Origin: Alteromonas sp. M12
GTDB taxonomy: Bacteria > Pseudomonadota > Gammaproteobacteria > Enterobacterales > Alteromonadaceae
Direction: 5' to 3'
Assembly (NCBI RefSeq): GCF_037478005.1
Contig: NZ_CP144164.1
Location: 1,984,001 to 2,048,000 of the forward strand
DNA length: 64,000 bases
Shown here: in pieces, positions 27,150-35,841 of the stretch
Layout: every line of letters starts with the position of its first letter
How positions within the stretch are numbered: position 1 is the stretch's first letter
The notes under the pieces: generated by a model
Told to the model about the DNA's origin: nothing
The model's database searches: none
What the model saw: the letters and a program-made list of their open reading frames with translations, nothing else
Position numbers and translations under genes: made by a program

Positions 27150-27174
27150 AGTTCGAGTCTACTCGGACGCACCA
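27129..27174 (+). pseudogene. Displaced 3' half of tRNA-Val
   Basis: From the anticodon loop to ACCA, but with T stem GGTAG/CTACT in place of GGTGA/TCACT in the intact gene at the left. Both stems pair properly, so the two versions come from different tRNA lineages. The 5' half is absent, so it is not functional. It is most simply the original chromosomal 3' half pushed to attR by integration. Confidence 0.85.
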
Positions 27175-27264
27175 ATTTATTCGAATCATCTATTTTATAT
27201 TGATCCTTTTATATGGCACCAATTTATTCGAATCATCTACTTTATATTGATCCTTTTATATGGC
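27171..27264 (+). repeat. 47-bp direct tandem duplication
   Basis: Positions 27171-27217 and 27218-27264 are nearly identical adjacent copies (start ACCAATTTATTCG, end TATATGGC), differing at one clear position (A/C). Part of the unit (CTTTATATTGATCCT) recurs at about 27382. The unit begins with the tRNA ACCA end, so it is derived from tRNA spacer sequence. Confidence 0.85.
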
Positions 27265-27469
27265 TCCAATTTGCGTATTCGTGCTCAGCACTACCGCTTT
27301 CTATGACCCGGTCCAAAGGTCGGTAGTTCGAGTCTACTCGGACGCACCAATTTCATTCAGATCTTTTAATTACTACTATGCACTTTATATTGATCCTAGA
27401 ATGTGGCTGCAATTTGCGTATTCGTGTTCAGCACTACCGCTGTCTATGACCCGGTCCACAGGTCGGTAG
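27262..27469 (+). repeat. 65-bp repeat with tRNA-Val fragments
   Basis: A 65-bp unit occurs at 27262-27326 and 27405-27469 (start GGCTCCAATTTGCG, end GGTCGGTAG), with a few mismatches. The first copy runs into a 32-nt T-arm/acceptor fragment (27318-27349) identical to 27143-27174. The motif CAGCACTACCGC...CGGTAG resembles a decayed tRNA-Val anticodon region and can form a hairpin. These look like tRNA pseudogene remnants of a former tRNA-Val array or of older integrations. Confidence 0.75.
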
Positions 27470-27887
27470 TGCTAGTTTTTGCACACGCCCAATCTACATC
27501 ATTACAACCAACATCTTGTTTTTCATTGATGATTTCCGGATATACACCACAACACTCTTTAAAATAGCAATATTAAAGCGTTTTTAATCAAATTGTATCG
27601 CTAACAATCAAAGTTTCAGCATTAAATTTTATTCTATTCGTATAATTCATTGATTTTTGTTCAGTGAAATTTTTAACTAAGTTGAGTTAAATAACTTATA
27701 AAAGTTATATTTAATTAAATTTTTCAAATGGTTAACTGGGTTTCTGAAGTGGATGATAAGTACAGTGATTTATTTTTGAGTGAATATGATTGAATTTGCT
27801 TGACTGTGTTTCACAAAGATGTAAAATTAAATTAACAACTTTGACCTAAGTGCGATTATTGCATCAATCACCGGAGTTAAAAAAAAG
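27470..27887. other. Non-coding region upstream of the rhamnose genes
   Basis: AT-rich stretch of about 400 bp without an ORF. It must contain the promoter of the rhamnose operon; several TATAAT-like boxes occur but none can be singled out. Confidence 0.4.
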
Positions 27888-30080
27888 ATGGCAAGTAAAA
27901 AGAGTGAATTTAAACACGTTAATTATAGTTGGGAAGATGCGGTTGCCGACAAATTATCGCCTATTGAAAATCTAGTATATCGTTCGAATATATTAGGGGC
28001 AGATCAACGTATCACTAACACCGGAGGAGGCAATACCTCTGCAAAACTGATGGAAAAAGATCCACTAACCGGTGAAGAAGTAGAAGTATTATGGGTAAAA
28101 GGTTCCGGTGGCGATTTGCGGACCGCAAAAGTAGAGAATTTTTCATCATTGTATCAAGGTAAATTAAACGCTTTAGATGCAACTTACCAAGCTCGAGAAG
28201 ATAAAGGTTACAAGCAGGCTGGAGAAGATGCCATGATTGGCATGTACAAGCATTGTAACTTTTGTTTAAACCCCAGAGCCTCTTCAATAGACACACCATT
28301 ACACTCCATGATTGCAGATAAACATGTCGATCATTTACATCCAAATGCGGTAATTGCTATTGCATCTTGTAAAGACCAAGAAGCTTTAACAGAAAAAGTA
28401 TGGGGCGGTAAATTGGCATATGTGCCATGGATGCGCCCAGGTTGGGAAGCCGCTAAAGTATGCGAAGAAGCATATGCACAAAAACCTGATAGTGTGGGCA
28501 TTTTGTTAGGTCAACATGGACATACAAACTGGAATTCTGAAAGCAAGAGTTGCTACGAAACATCGCTGTGGGTGATTGAAACGGCAGCTCGATATATTGA
28601 AGAACACGACAAAGGAGAACAAACCTTTGGTGGAGCTAAAGTAGAAAGTTTATCTGAGAAAGAGCGAACAGATTTATTAACTAAGTTTTTACCGGTTGCT
28701 CGTGGTGTTTTATCTAATAAAGTCAAATTTATTGCTACCGTACAGTCAGATGAAACAGCCTTACGGTTTGTCAACAGCGTAGATGCTCCTCGTTTAGCCA
28801 AATTAGGTACCTCTTGTCCAGATCATTTCCTTCGCACTAAAATTCAACCTTTGTATGTTGATTATAATCCAAAGACGGATGATTTTGATGCACTTGTTAA
28901 AAAATTAAATGCCGGAATTGAGCAATACCGTGTTGAATATGCAGAGTATTACAATAATTGTAAACGTGAAGATTCTCCTTCTATGCGGGATCCAAGTCCT
29001 ACCGTTATTTTGATTCCTGGCGTAGGTATTATTGGTTGGGGTAAGAATAAAAGTGAATCTCGTGTTACTACTGAATTCTATAACTGTGCAATTGAAGTTA
29101 TGCGCGGAGCAGAAGCAATAAGTGAGTACACTGCCTTACCTCAACAAGAAGCTTTTGATATCGAGTATTGGGCATTGGAAGAAGCAAAATTACAGCGGAT
29201 GCCTAAAGAAGCCCCACTGGCACGTAATGTCGTTGTTGTTATTGGTGCAGGTGACGGTATAGGCAAAGAAACTGCGTTTAGAGTGGCTAAAGAAGGTGCT
29301 CATGTAGTGTGTGCCGATTTACGCCATGATGCAGCACAAAAAACAGCTGATGAACTTACTGCAATTTACGGACAAGGTATCGGGGTTGCTGGTACGGGGA
29401 TTTCTGGTTGTGGTCCGGCTATTGCTCTAGAAGTTAATATCACCGATCGAGAAAGCGTACAAAAGATGTTTGAACAAGTCATTCTAGCTTACGGTGGAAT
29501 TGACAACGTGATTATCACAGCTGGTGTATTTTTAGCGCCAGGTCAATCAGGTATGACAAATGACCAAATGTTTGATATGAGTTTTGCAGTCAATGTGAAG
29601 GGAGGCTATATAGTTGGTACAGAAGCCAATGAAATTTGGCAAGCTCAAGGTCTTCAAGGATCCTTTGTATTAACGACTAGTGTTAATGCTGCAGTCGCTA
29701 AAAAAGGTTCACTTGCTTATGACACATCTAAAGCAGCAGCTAATCATTTAGTTCGCGAGTTAGCCGTGGAATTGTCGCCTTTAGTAAACGTCAATGGTCT
29801 TGCACCGGCAACGGTAGTAAAAGGAAGTACGATGTTTCCTCGTGACAGAGTAATTGCATCGTTAAGCAAATACGATGTTGATTATTCTGAGTCAGATTCA
29901 GATGACGAACTCAGAGATAAATTAGCGATGTTCTACGCTCAACGTACATTAACAAAACAACCAATAACACCAGCAGATCAAGCAGAGGCTGCTTACCTAT
30001 TGATTTCTGGTCAATTAAGTAAAACAACTGGCCAAATTATAAGTGTGGACGGTGGTTTGCACGAAGCTTTCTTACGCTAA
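27888..30080 (+). CDS. rhaEW: Bifunctional rhamnulose-1-phosphate aldolase / short-chain dehydrogenase
   Basis: 730 residues. Residues about 20-400 are a class II aldolase: NTGGGNTSAKL, DTPLHSMIADKHVDHLHPNAV (zinc His) and LLGQHGHTNW. Residues about 440-730 are an SDR: VVVIGAGDGIGKETAFRVA (NAD-binding), TTSVNAAVAKKGSLAYDTSKAA (Ser, Tyr, Lys) and GQIISVDGGLHEAFL. It splits L-rhamnulose-1-phosphate to DHAP and L-lactaldehyde and oxidises the latter. GGAG precedes the start. No rhamnulokinase lies in the window. It is 24 bp upstream of the isomerase gene. Confidence 0.93.
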   Translation: MASKKSEFKHVNYSWEDAVADKLSPIENLVYRSNILGADQRITNTGGGNTSAKLMEKDPLTGEEVEVLWVKGSGGDLRTAKVENFSSLYQGKLNALDATYQAREDKGYKQAGEDAMIGMYKHCNFCLNPRASSIDTPLHSMIADKHVDHLHPNAVIAIASCKDQEALTEKVWGGKLAYVPWMRPGWEAAKVCEEAYAQKPDSVGILLGQHGHTNWNSESKSCYETSLWVIETAARYIEEHDKGEQTFGGAKVESLSEKERTDLLTKFLPVARGVLSNKVKFIATVQSDETALRFVNSVDAPRLAKLGTSCPDHFLRTKIQPLYVDYNPKTDDFDALVKKLNAGIEQYRVEYAEYYNNCKREDSPSMRDPSPTVILIPGVGIIGWGKNKSESRVTTEFYNCAIEVMRGAEAISEYTALPQQEAFDIEYWALEEAKLQRMPKEAPLARNVVVVIGAGDGIGKETAFRVAKEGAHVVCADLRHDAAQKTADELTAIYGQGIGVAGTGISGCGPAIALEVNITDRESVQKMFEQVILAYGGIDNVIITAGVFLAPGQSGMTNDQMFDMSFAVNVKGGYIVGTEANEIWQAQGLQGSFVLTTSVNAAVAKKGSLAYDTSKAAANHLVRELAVELSPLVNVNGLAPATVVKGSTMFPRDRVIASLSKYDVDYSESDSDDELRDKLAMFYAQRTLTKQPITPADQAEAAYLLISGQLSKTTGQIISVDGGLHEAFLR

Positions 30081-30104
30081 GATAAGAACGAATTAGGAAA
30101 TATT

Positions 30105-31397
30105 ATGACCCAACGTATCGATAAAGGGCTAATTGCAGAAGAAAATGCAAAATTAGAAGCCAACTTAAACGAAGATTATCAAGCGCTAGGAAACAAGTTA
30201 GCGCGCGATGGTATTAACATTGAAGACATCACAAGCAAAGCGCAAGAATTCCAAATTGCCGTTCCTTCATGGGGAACTGGCACTGGTGGGACGCGTTTTG
30301 CTCGATTTCCAGGTGAGGGCGAGCCGCGCAACATTTGGGAAAAACTAGAAGATAGTGCTGTTATCAACGATTTGTCGCAGTGTACAGAGCGTGTTTCTCC
30401 ACATTTCCCTTGGGATAAAGTTGATGATTTTTCTGAGCTTAAACAAACATCTGACAGTTTAGGGTTAAAGTGGGATTCGATAAATTCGAATACTTTTCAA
30501 GATCAAGCTGGTCAAGAACATAGTTTTAAGTACGGTAGCTTAAGTAACACTAACCAAGCTTCTCGGGACTTAGCGATTCAACACAACTTAGATTGTATCG
30601 AATATGGCAAAGCGTTGGGCTCAAAAACGCTAACTGTCTGGGTAGGTGATGGTTCTAACCATCCCGGTCAGCAGCATTTTCAACATGCTTTCGAGCGTTA
30701 TTTGGAAAGCATGAAAAAAATCTATGCGGGTTTACCGTCAGATTGGGAATTGCATATCGAACACAAAATGTTTGAGCCTGCATTTTATTCAACCATCATC
30801 CAAGATTGGGGCAGTAACATATTAGCAGCAATGGAATTGGGACCTCAGGCTAAATCTTTAGTTGATTTAGGTCACCATGCGCCAAACGTTAACATAGAAA
30901 TGATCGTTTCGCGGTTAATTCAATTTAAGAAATTAGGTGGCTTCCACTTCAATGATTCAAAATATGGGGATGATGACCTAGATAGTGGTAGTTTGCATCC
31001 GTACCAGCAATTCTTGATCTTTAATGAATTAGTAGATGCTGAGTACCGCAAGCAAGAGGGATTTGGTCCTAATTATATGTTGGATCAGTCACACAATGTA
31101 ACAGACCCGATTGAAAGTTTAGTTAATTCGGCCGCTAGCGTACAGCGCTCGTTTGTTGCAGCGCTAATCGTAGATCGTGAAAAATTGACTGAATACCAAA
31201 CAGGTAACGATGCATTAATGTGTAGCAATACACTTAAAAAAGCGTTTACCACAGACGTGTCACCTATTTTAGAAATGGCAAGGTTGCGCAAAGGTGGGGC
31301 GATTGATCCCATTGCAGTATACCGTAAGTCAGGCTACCGCAAGCAAGCGGGCGTGGAGCGTCCAAATAGTGGCGGTAACGGTTCAGGCATCGTTTAA
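30105..31397 (+). CDS. rhaI: L-rhamnose isomerase (RhaI type)
   Basis: 430 residues, the same length as the Pseudomonas stutzeri-type L-rhamnose isomerase. The TIM-barrel metal ligands are in WELHIEHKMFEPAFYST, SLVDLGHHAPNVNIEMIV and LGGFHFNDSKYGDDDLDSG. It converts L-rhamnose to L-rhamnulose, the first step of the phosphorylated pathway. The gene follows the aldolase/dehydrogenase fusion after 24 bp, preceded by AGGAAA, and ends at a strong terminator. Confidence 0.93.
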   Translation: MTQRIDKGLIAEENAKLEANLNEDYQALGNKLARDGINIEDITSKAQEFQIAVPSWGTGTGGTRFARFPGEGEPRNIWEKLEDSAVINDLSQCTERVSPHFPWDKVDDFSELKQTSDSLGLKWDSINSNTFQDQAGQEHSFKYGSLSNTNQASRDLAIQHNLDCIEYGKALGSKTLTVWVGDGSNHPGQQHFQHAFERYLESMKKIYAGLPSDWELHIEHKMFEPAFYSTIIQDWGSNILAAMELGPQAKSLVDLGHHAPNVNIEMIVSRLIQFKKLGGFHFNDSKYGDDDLDSGSLHPYQQFLIFNELVDAEYRKQEGFGPNYMLDQSHNVTDPIESLVNSAASVQRSFVAALIVDREKLTEYQTGNDALMCSNTLKKAFTTDVSPILEMARLRKGGAIDPIAVYRKSGYRKQAGVERPNSGGNGSGIV

Positions 31398-31419
31398 AAA
31401 ATAGAATAGGCTACAAGTT

Positions 31420-31456
31420 AAGCAGCAACGAAACCTATGTTTCATTGCTGCTTTTA
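31420..31456 (+). terminator. Rho-independent terminator after rhaI
   Basis: AAGCAGCAACGAAA and TTTCATTGCTGCTT form a long near-perfect stem with a CCTATG loop, followed by TTT. It separates rhaI from the permease gene. Confidence 0.88.
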
Positions 31457-31534
31457 AATATTACAAGAATAATAAGTATTGATGTCGATTATTTTGTTCT
31501 GTGAAAAACAAATTGTCGATATTTCGGAGGCAAG

Positions 31535-33193
31535 ATGTCGACAGCAGAAGAATTTGAAACTAAACCGGTTACTCCCAAACAATTACAAGGACCTAAGACG
31601 TTCGCAGCAAGTTATGCTGGTGAACACGTAGCTGGGACCGAATTTGTCATTGGCGCTTTATTTGTATCTTGGGGAGTTGGTGCCGCGGATGTATTAGTTG
31701 GCTTATTGTTTGGTAATTTGTTGGCGGTGTTAACATGGGGATTAATAACCGCGCCTATCGCTACCGATACCCGCTTAACCTTGTACGCTTATTTGGAAAA
31801 AATCGCAGGCCCAGGCACTATCAAGTTATATAGCGTGGTCAATGGTATCTTGTTTTGTGTGCTGGCTGGGGCGATGATTACCGTGTCAGCCTCAGCGGTT
31901 AGAATACTGTTTGGTATTGAAGATCAAGTTGGTTATTTCCCTTCTGATTTGCGCTTTGTCTTAGTGGTATTAGGTGTCGGTGCAGTGGTTGTGTATATGG
32001 CAGTGAAAGGCTTTAAAAAACTTGCTGCATTTGCCGAAGTGTGCGCGCCTTGGATGATATTGATGTTTTTTATTGGAGCACTTGTGATGTTGCCAACTAC
32101 GATAGCCGCCACAGCTGGGGTAGATGGTATTGGAAGCTTTAATGACTTTTTAAAAGTAGCAAGTGAATCGATTTGGCAAGACACTGAAGGCGAAATTGGA
32201 ATTTGGCATGTCATCGCATTTGCATGGGTGGCTAATTTGGCCATGCACGGTAGCCTTGGCGACATGACATTGTTGCGCTTTGCGAAGAGCCCTAAATATG
32301 GCTATTTTTCTGCGTTAGGTATGTTTATTGGTCACTATATGGCGTGGGTATGCGCCGGAATTATGGGAGCAGGGGCAGCCATTATTCTTAACACGAGCAT
32401 CACAGCGATTGACCCTGGTTCAGTAGCCTACACAGCATTAGGTGCATCAGGTATTTTAGCGGTTATTATTGCCGGATGGACAACCTCTAACCCAACTATT
32501 TACCGTGCAGGGCTGGCGTTTAGTTCGTTAAATCACACATGGGGGCGAACCAAAGTCACTATCGTAGTGGGTATTATTACCACGATTATTGCCTGTTCAC
32601 CATTTGTGTTTTCGGGCTTGTTAGGGTTTGTAGGCTATATGGGATTACTTTTGGCTCCAGTTGGCGCGATAATTGTAACCGAACACTGGATATTTCCTAG
32701 AATTGGCTTTACTCGATATTGGTCGTTCTTCAAAGGTAACACCACAAACGTCGCCGCATTTGCTACTTGGATTGTTTCTATGATTGTAGGCATTTTAGTA
32801 GAGCAATCAGGCTTATTACATTTATTCTTTATCTTAGTTCCGCTATGGATATTTTCGACCCTGTTATATATTGGTTTGGCGTCCACTATGGGAGCAAAAC
32901 AAACCTATGCACAAGCGGAAGTAGCCGAACAGAGCGAAAGTGAACGTAAAGCTGCTGAAGTCGCTTTTCTAGCTCAGGCACCGGAACTTAAAGATTCAGT
33001 CGAAAATACTCCTCTTATCGCGACAATCGCTAAGTATATATCTTGGACTGCGCTTTTAGCTTGTTTGTATATGGGAGGAATGTCCTATATTAATAAAGAC
33101 ATAGAGACGATTACTACTTGGTTAATTGTGCCGACATTAATTTATTTTGTAACTGCAACTTATGCTTATTTGGCAAAAGATAACGAAAAGTAG
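31535..33193 (+). CDS. NCS1-like (purine-cytosine permease family) transporter, possible rhamnose/uronate carrier
   Basis: 552 residues with about 12 hydrophobic segments. EFVIGALFVSWGVGAADVLV, GLLFGNLLAVLTWGLI and the LAVIIAGWTTSNPTIYRAGL segment match the nucleobase-cation symporter-1 (cytosine permease) family. The N-terminus is cytoplasmic (MSTAEEFETKPVTPKQ), and an extra soluble loop with EQSESERKAAEV precedes the last segments. A strong RBS (GGAGG) precedes the start. Its place after rhaI and before a DUF1080 lipoprotein suggests it imports a sugar released from the polysaccharide, but the substrate is inferred only from context. Confidence 0.82.
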   Translation: MSTAEEFETKPVTPKQLQGPKTFAASYAGEHVAGTEFVIGALFVSWGVGAADVLVGLLFGNLLAVLTWGLITAPIATDTRLTLYAYLEKIAGPGTIKLYSVVNGILFCVLAGAMITVSASAVRILFGIEDQVGYFPSDLRFVLVVLGVGAVVVYMAVKGFKKLAAFAEVCAPWMILMFFIGALVMLPTTIAATAGVDGIGSFNDFLKVASESIWQDTEGEIGIWHVIAFAWVANLAMHGSLGDMTLLRFAKSPKYGYFSALGMFIGHYMAWVCAGIMGAGAAIILNTSITAIDPGSVAYTALGASGILAVIIAGWTTSNPTIYRAGLAFSSLNHTWGRTKVTIVVGIITTIIACSPFVFSGLLGFVGYMGLLLAPVGAIIVTEHWIFPRIGFTRYWSFFKGNTTNVAAFATWIVSMIVGILVEQSGLLHLFFILVPLWIFSTLLYIGLASTMGAKQTYAQAEVAEQSESERKAAEVAFLAQAPELKDSVENTPLIATIAKYISWTALLACLYMGGMSYINKDIETITTWLIVPTLIYFVTATYAYLAKDNEK

Positions 33194-33238
33194 ACCTTAT
33201 AAAAATTGCAGTCGATGCGCGCTTGTTTTGGAGTGTAA

Positions 33239-33934
33239 ATGAAAAATTTTCTAATTTTATGGGGTGCGACTTTTCTACTAGCGAGTTGCACAAGCTTGAG
33301 CAAGCCGCAGCCTCAGAGTTTATTAGATCCAGAGCTAACTCAGTTTACTAATATCTACGATTACGGTAGTGCCCGCATGGTAGGCGATGTATTAGAGTTG
33401 ATCTCCACTGCGAACTGGTTTTATGTCACTAAAAAGACCTACAAAAACTTTATTCTAGAAGGCGAAGTATTAATGCCTGATGTACAAGAATATAGTAATT
33501 CCGGGTTTATGTTTCGCGGCCGCGCTAAAGTAAAAGGCAATGGATTTGAAGCTGAAGGTTTACAAGCCGAAATAGATCCAAGTGAACGTAAGTGGAGTGG
33601 GGGAATATATCATCAAGCAGGGCGAAAATGGTTACATCCATTACACCCTACTCGCTCTGAGCCTGATGAAGATTTTAAACATAACTATCTACCCGAATGG
33701 TCTGAAGAAATGGCAAATGCCTACAAACACCTTCAGTGGAACAAATATCGAATAGAAGCCATTGATAGTGATATAAAAGTGTTTGTAAATGGGGTGTTGA
33801 CGACGCATATTACTGATACTAAACACACAGAGGGTTTCATAGGTTTGCAGCATCACGGAAGTAAAAAATTACGGGAAAGCGGCAAAACTGACAATCTTGT
33901 GTATTTTCGCAATATTATGATTACTGAGTTATAA
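33239..33934 (+). CDS. DUF1080 (3-keto-disaccharide hydrolase-like) lipoprotein
   Basis: 231 residues. The lipobox is LLASC (Cys at about residue 17) after a short hydrophobic segment. The remaining fold has SNSGFMFRGRAKVKGNGFEAEGLQAEID, WNKYRIEAIDSDIKVFVNGVLT and EGFIGLQHHGS, the usual concanavalin-like DUF1080 signatures. Members hydrolyse glycosidic bonds of 3-keto glycosides. As a lipoprotein it would sit in the outer or inner membrane facing the periplasm. It follows the permease after 46 bp, probably in the same operon. Confidence 0.85.
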   Translation: MKNFLILWGATFLLASCTSLSKPQPQSLLDPELTQFTNIYDYGSARMVGDVLELISTANWFYVTKKTYKNFILEGEVLMPDVQEYSNSGFMFRGRAKVKGNGFEAEGLQAEIDPSERKWSGGIYHQAGRKWLHPLHPTRSEPDEDFKHNYLPEWSEEMANAYKHLQWNKYRIEAIDSDIKVFVNGVLTTHITDTKHTEGFIGLQHHGSKKLRESGKTDNLVYFRNIMITEL

Positions 33935-33948
33935 AAAGCGTAATTTTA

Positions 33949-35421
33949 TTAATCATCTTCAATAATATATACCGTACCTTCAGTGAGTTTAGCTAGTATA
34001 TTTTGCCATTCTGTCACGTCCCAATTGGCATTTGATCCCATGAATATAGCTTTTTCTAAGTTGCTTATTACCTGAGTGTAATCGCGGTTTTCTCGGTTTC
34101 TATGGGATAAGGCCAATAGATAGTAAAACTCAGGATTAGTATGTTGCTTGGCTTCAATTTTGTTCAGTAATTTTATTGCGCCGTTGACGTCATGGAGCGA
34201 TTTATCATTAGCTGTCAATTTTAATTCAGCGGCCTTCAATGCTGCCGGCACATGATTTTTTTCAACCGCAGATTCAAACCAAAATAGCGCTTTCTTTTCG
34301 TCGTAATTTACCCAAGGGCTAGTTGTAAGTAGTTTACCCAATCTATATTCGGCACGGGCTAGACCGTATGTACTGGCTACACCAATCCACTTAATGGCTT
34401 CTTGAATATCGTTTTGTTCTCTTAATAACATGTAACCATATTCAAACATGGCGCCAGGATGGCCTTGTTTAGCTAAGAATAACATGCGGTTCGCTACTTC
34501 TCCTCGTTCTTGTTCAAGCCAAGGAAAATTTTGAAGAGTCATTGCAAATTGGTACTGGTCATTTAGACTTTTTCCGCTTTTTAGTTTTTTATAGCGACGA
34601 TATATACTGGCGTATAAGGCTTCATCTTCTTCAATTAAGGTGAATTTATTGTATACCGCAGCTCCCATAAAAACACGATGTACAAACTCAACAGATTGCG
34701 ATTGAAACGTTGGTTTTAATGTGGGGAATAATGAGTATTCATTTAACAACGAGCGTGAATTTCCCACTTTTTGTACATCTGTAATATTACGTTTTGAACC
34801 ATCAATGGCGACATCATGATCAACAATTAAATATGGTTTTTTGGGAGTCGATATTAATGTGTAAAAATCATCTGATTCATCATCTCCAAACTCATCGGTA
34901 AATTGGCCTGCTCCATTCTCTTCAAAATCCTGCTGGTAATCGTCAGCAAAATATTGTGTATCTAATCGCTCTTGGCCTTCAAAGCTAATTTTAGTATTTA
35001 ACGTTTCTTGCTTAATCACAGGGAAGTACGTTTGCTGAATAAGCTCTTTACGGTTTGAATTAGAATTATTGCTTAATACTTCTTGTATCGTTTGTCTCTG
35101 TTCATCACTCAAAGCGGCTAGCATATTTGTCAAAGTTGTTTGCGCATTATCTAAGCCATAGTCCGCGGCCATTGAAATATATATCAGTGCAAGTAGTGGA
35201 TCTTTGTCAACGCCTAGACCCTTTTGATACATATTTCCTAGTTGATAAAAAGCGTGGGGATTACCAATTTTAGTCGCTTCCAAATAACCTTGTTTGGCGA
35301 GCTTATATTCTGCAGCAGTAAAATGCTTATCTGCCTTGAAAATATCCGCGGCCATAATCGTAGATGGTACTAAAAGGCAAGAAATAGAAATGGACAGGAA
35401 ACGTTTATTCAAATTTTTCAT
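33949..35421 (-). CDS. Sel1/TPR-repeat secreted protein
   Basis: 490 residues. A signal peptide of about 24 residues (SISCLLVPSTIMAA) is followed by Sel1-type repeats: FYQLGNMYQKGLGVDKDPLLALIYISMAADYGL, then MFEYGYMLLREQNDIQEAIKWIGVASTYGLARAEYRLGKLL. The middle region (150-250) is low-complexity acidic and unassigned. Such proteins scaffold protein-protein interactions in the periplasm. It is convergent with the DUF1080 gene and divergent from the sulfatase; its link with polysaccharide use is uncertain. Confidence 0.82.
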   Translation of the reverse strand: MKNLNKRFLSISISCLLVPSTIMAADIFKADKHFTAAEYKLAKQGYLEATKIGNPHAFYQLGNMYQKGLGVDKDPLLALIYISMAADYGLDNAQTTLTNMLAALSDEQRQTIQEVLSNNSNSNRKELIQQTYFPVIKQETLNTKISFEGQERLDTQYFADDYQQDFEENGAGQFTDEFGDDESDDFYTLISTPKKPYLIVDHDVAIDGSKRNITDVQKVGNSRSLLNEYSLFPTLKPTFQSQSVEFVHRVFMGAAVYNKFTLIEEDEALYASIYRRYKKLKSGKSLNDQYQFAMTLQNFPWLEQERGEVANRMLFLAKQGHPGAMFEYGYMLLREQNDIQEAIKWIGVASTYGLARAEYRLGKLLTTSPWVNYDEKKALFWFESAVEKNHVPAALKAAELKLTANDKSLHDVNGAIKLLNKIEAKQHTNPEFYYLLALSHRNRENRDYTQVISNLEKAIFMGSNANWDVTEWQNILAKLTEGTVYIIEDD

Positions 35422-35841
35422 ATCTATTAAAGGTGAGTTAAAGTGATTTGATGTGATTATATATGAATAAGTAATAGGTGGGTATAATTTACTTTTTATT
35501 TACATTAGTCTGCTTTACCTATTTTGTTCTAAGATGCTGGTTCACTTTAGTTATTGCATTTCGTGATTAACCATCTCGTGTTGTTTTTTTATTAAGGTGC
35601 ATGAGTTAATGATGTTGCTAACTACGAATAAAGCGCAATAAATGTATTGCCTCAATCTCAATTCTTATAAAATTTCAATTACCTGTCATAAATAGTCAAA
35701 AAAAATCACAATAAGTCTTCTTGTGGCGAGTATATTCAGTTAATATAGGTGCAAATTGTTATCAACTTGTACTCTAAATGTACTTTATTGTTATGAGTAA
35801 TAGCTGTCATTATTATTGCTGGACTAAAATTGGAAATAAAA
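35422..35841. other. Divergent intergenic region before the first sulfatase gene
   Basis: About 420 bp, AT-rich, no ORF. It should carry promoters for the Sel1 gene and the sulfatase/GH88 operon. Confidence 0.4.

Noticed and set aside
27318..27349. Additional functional tRNA-Val genes right of the element
   Set aside because: Only 3' fragments are present; acceptor 5' strand and D arm are missing and the anticodon region is degenerate.
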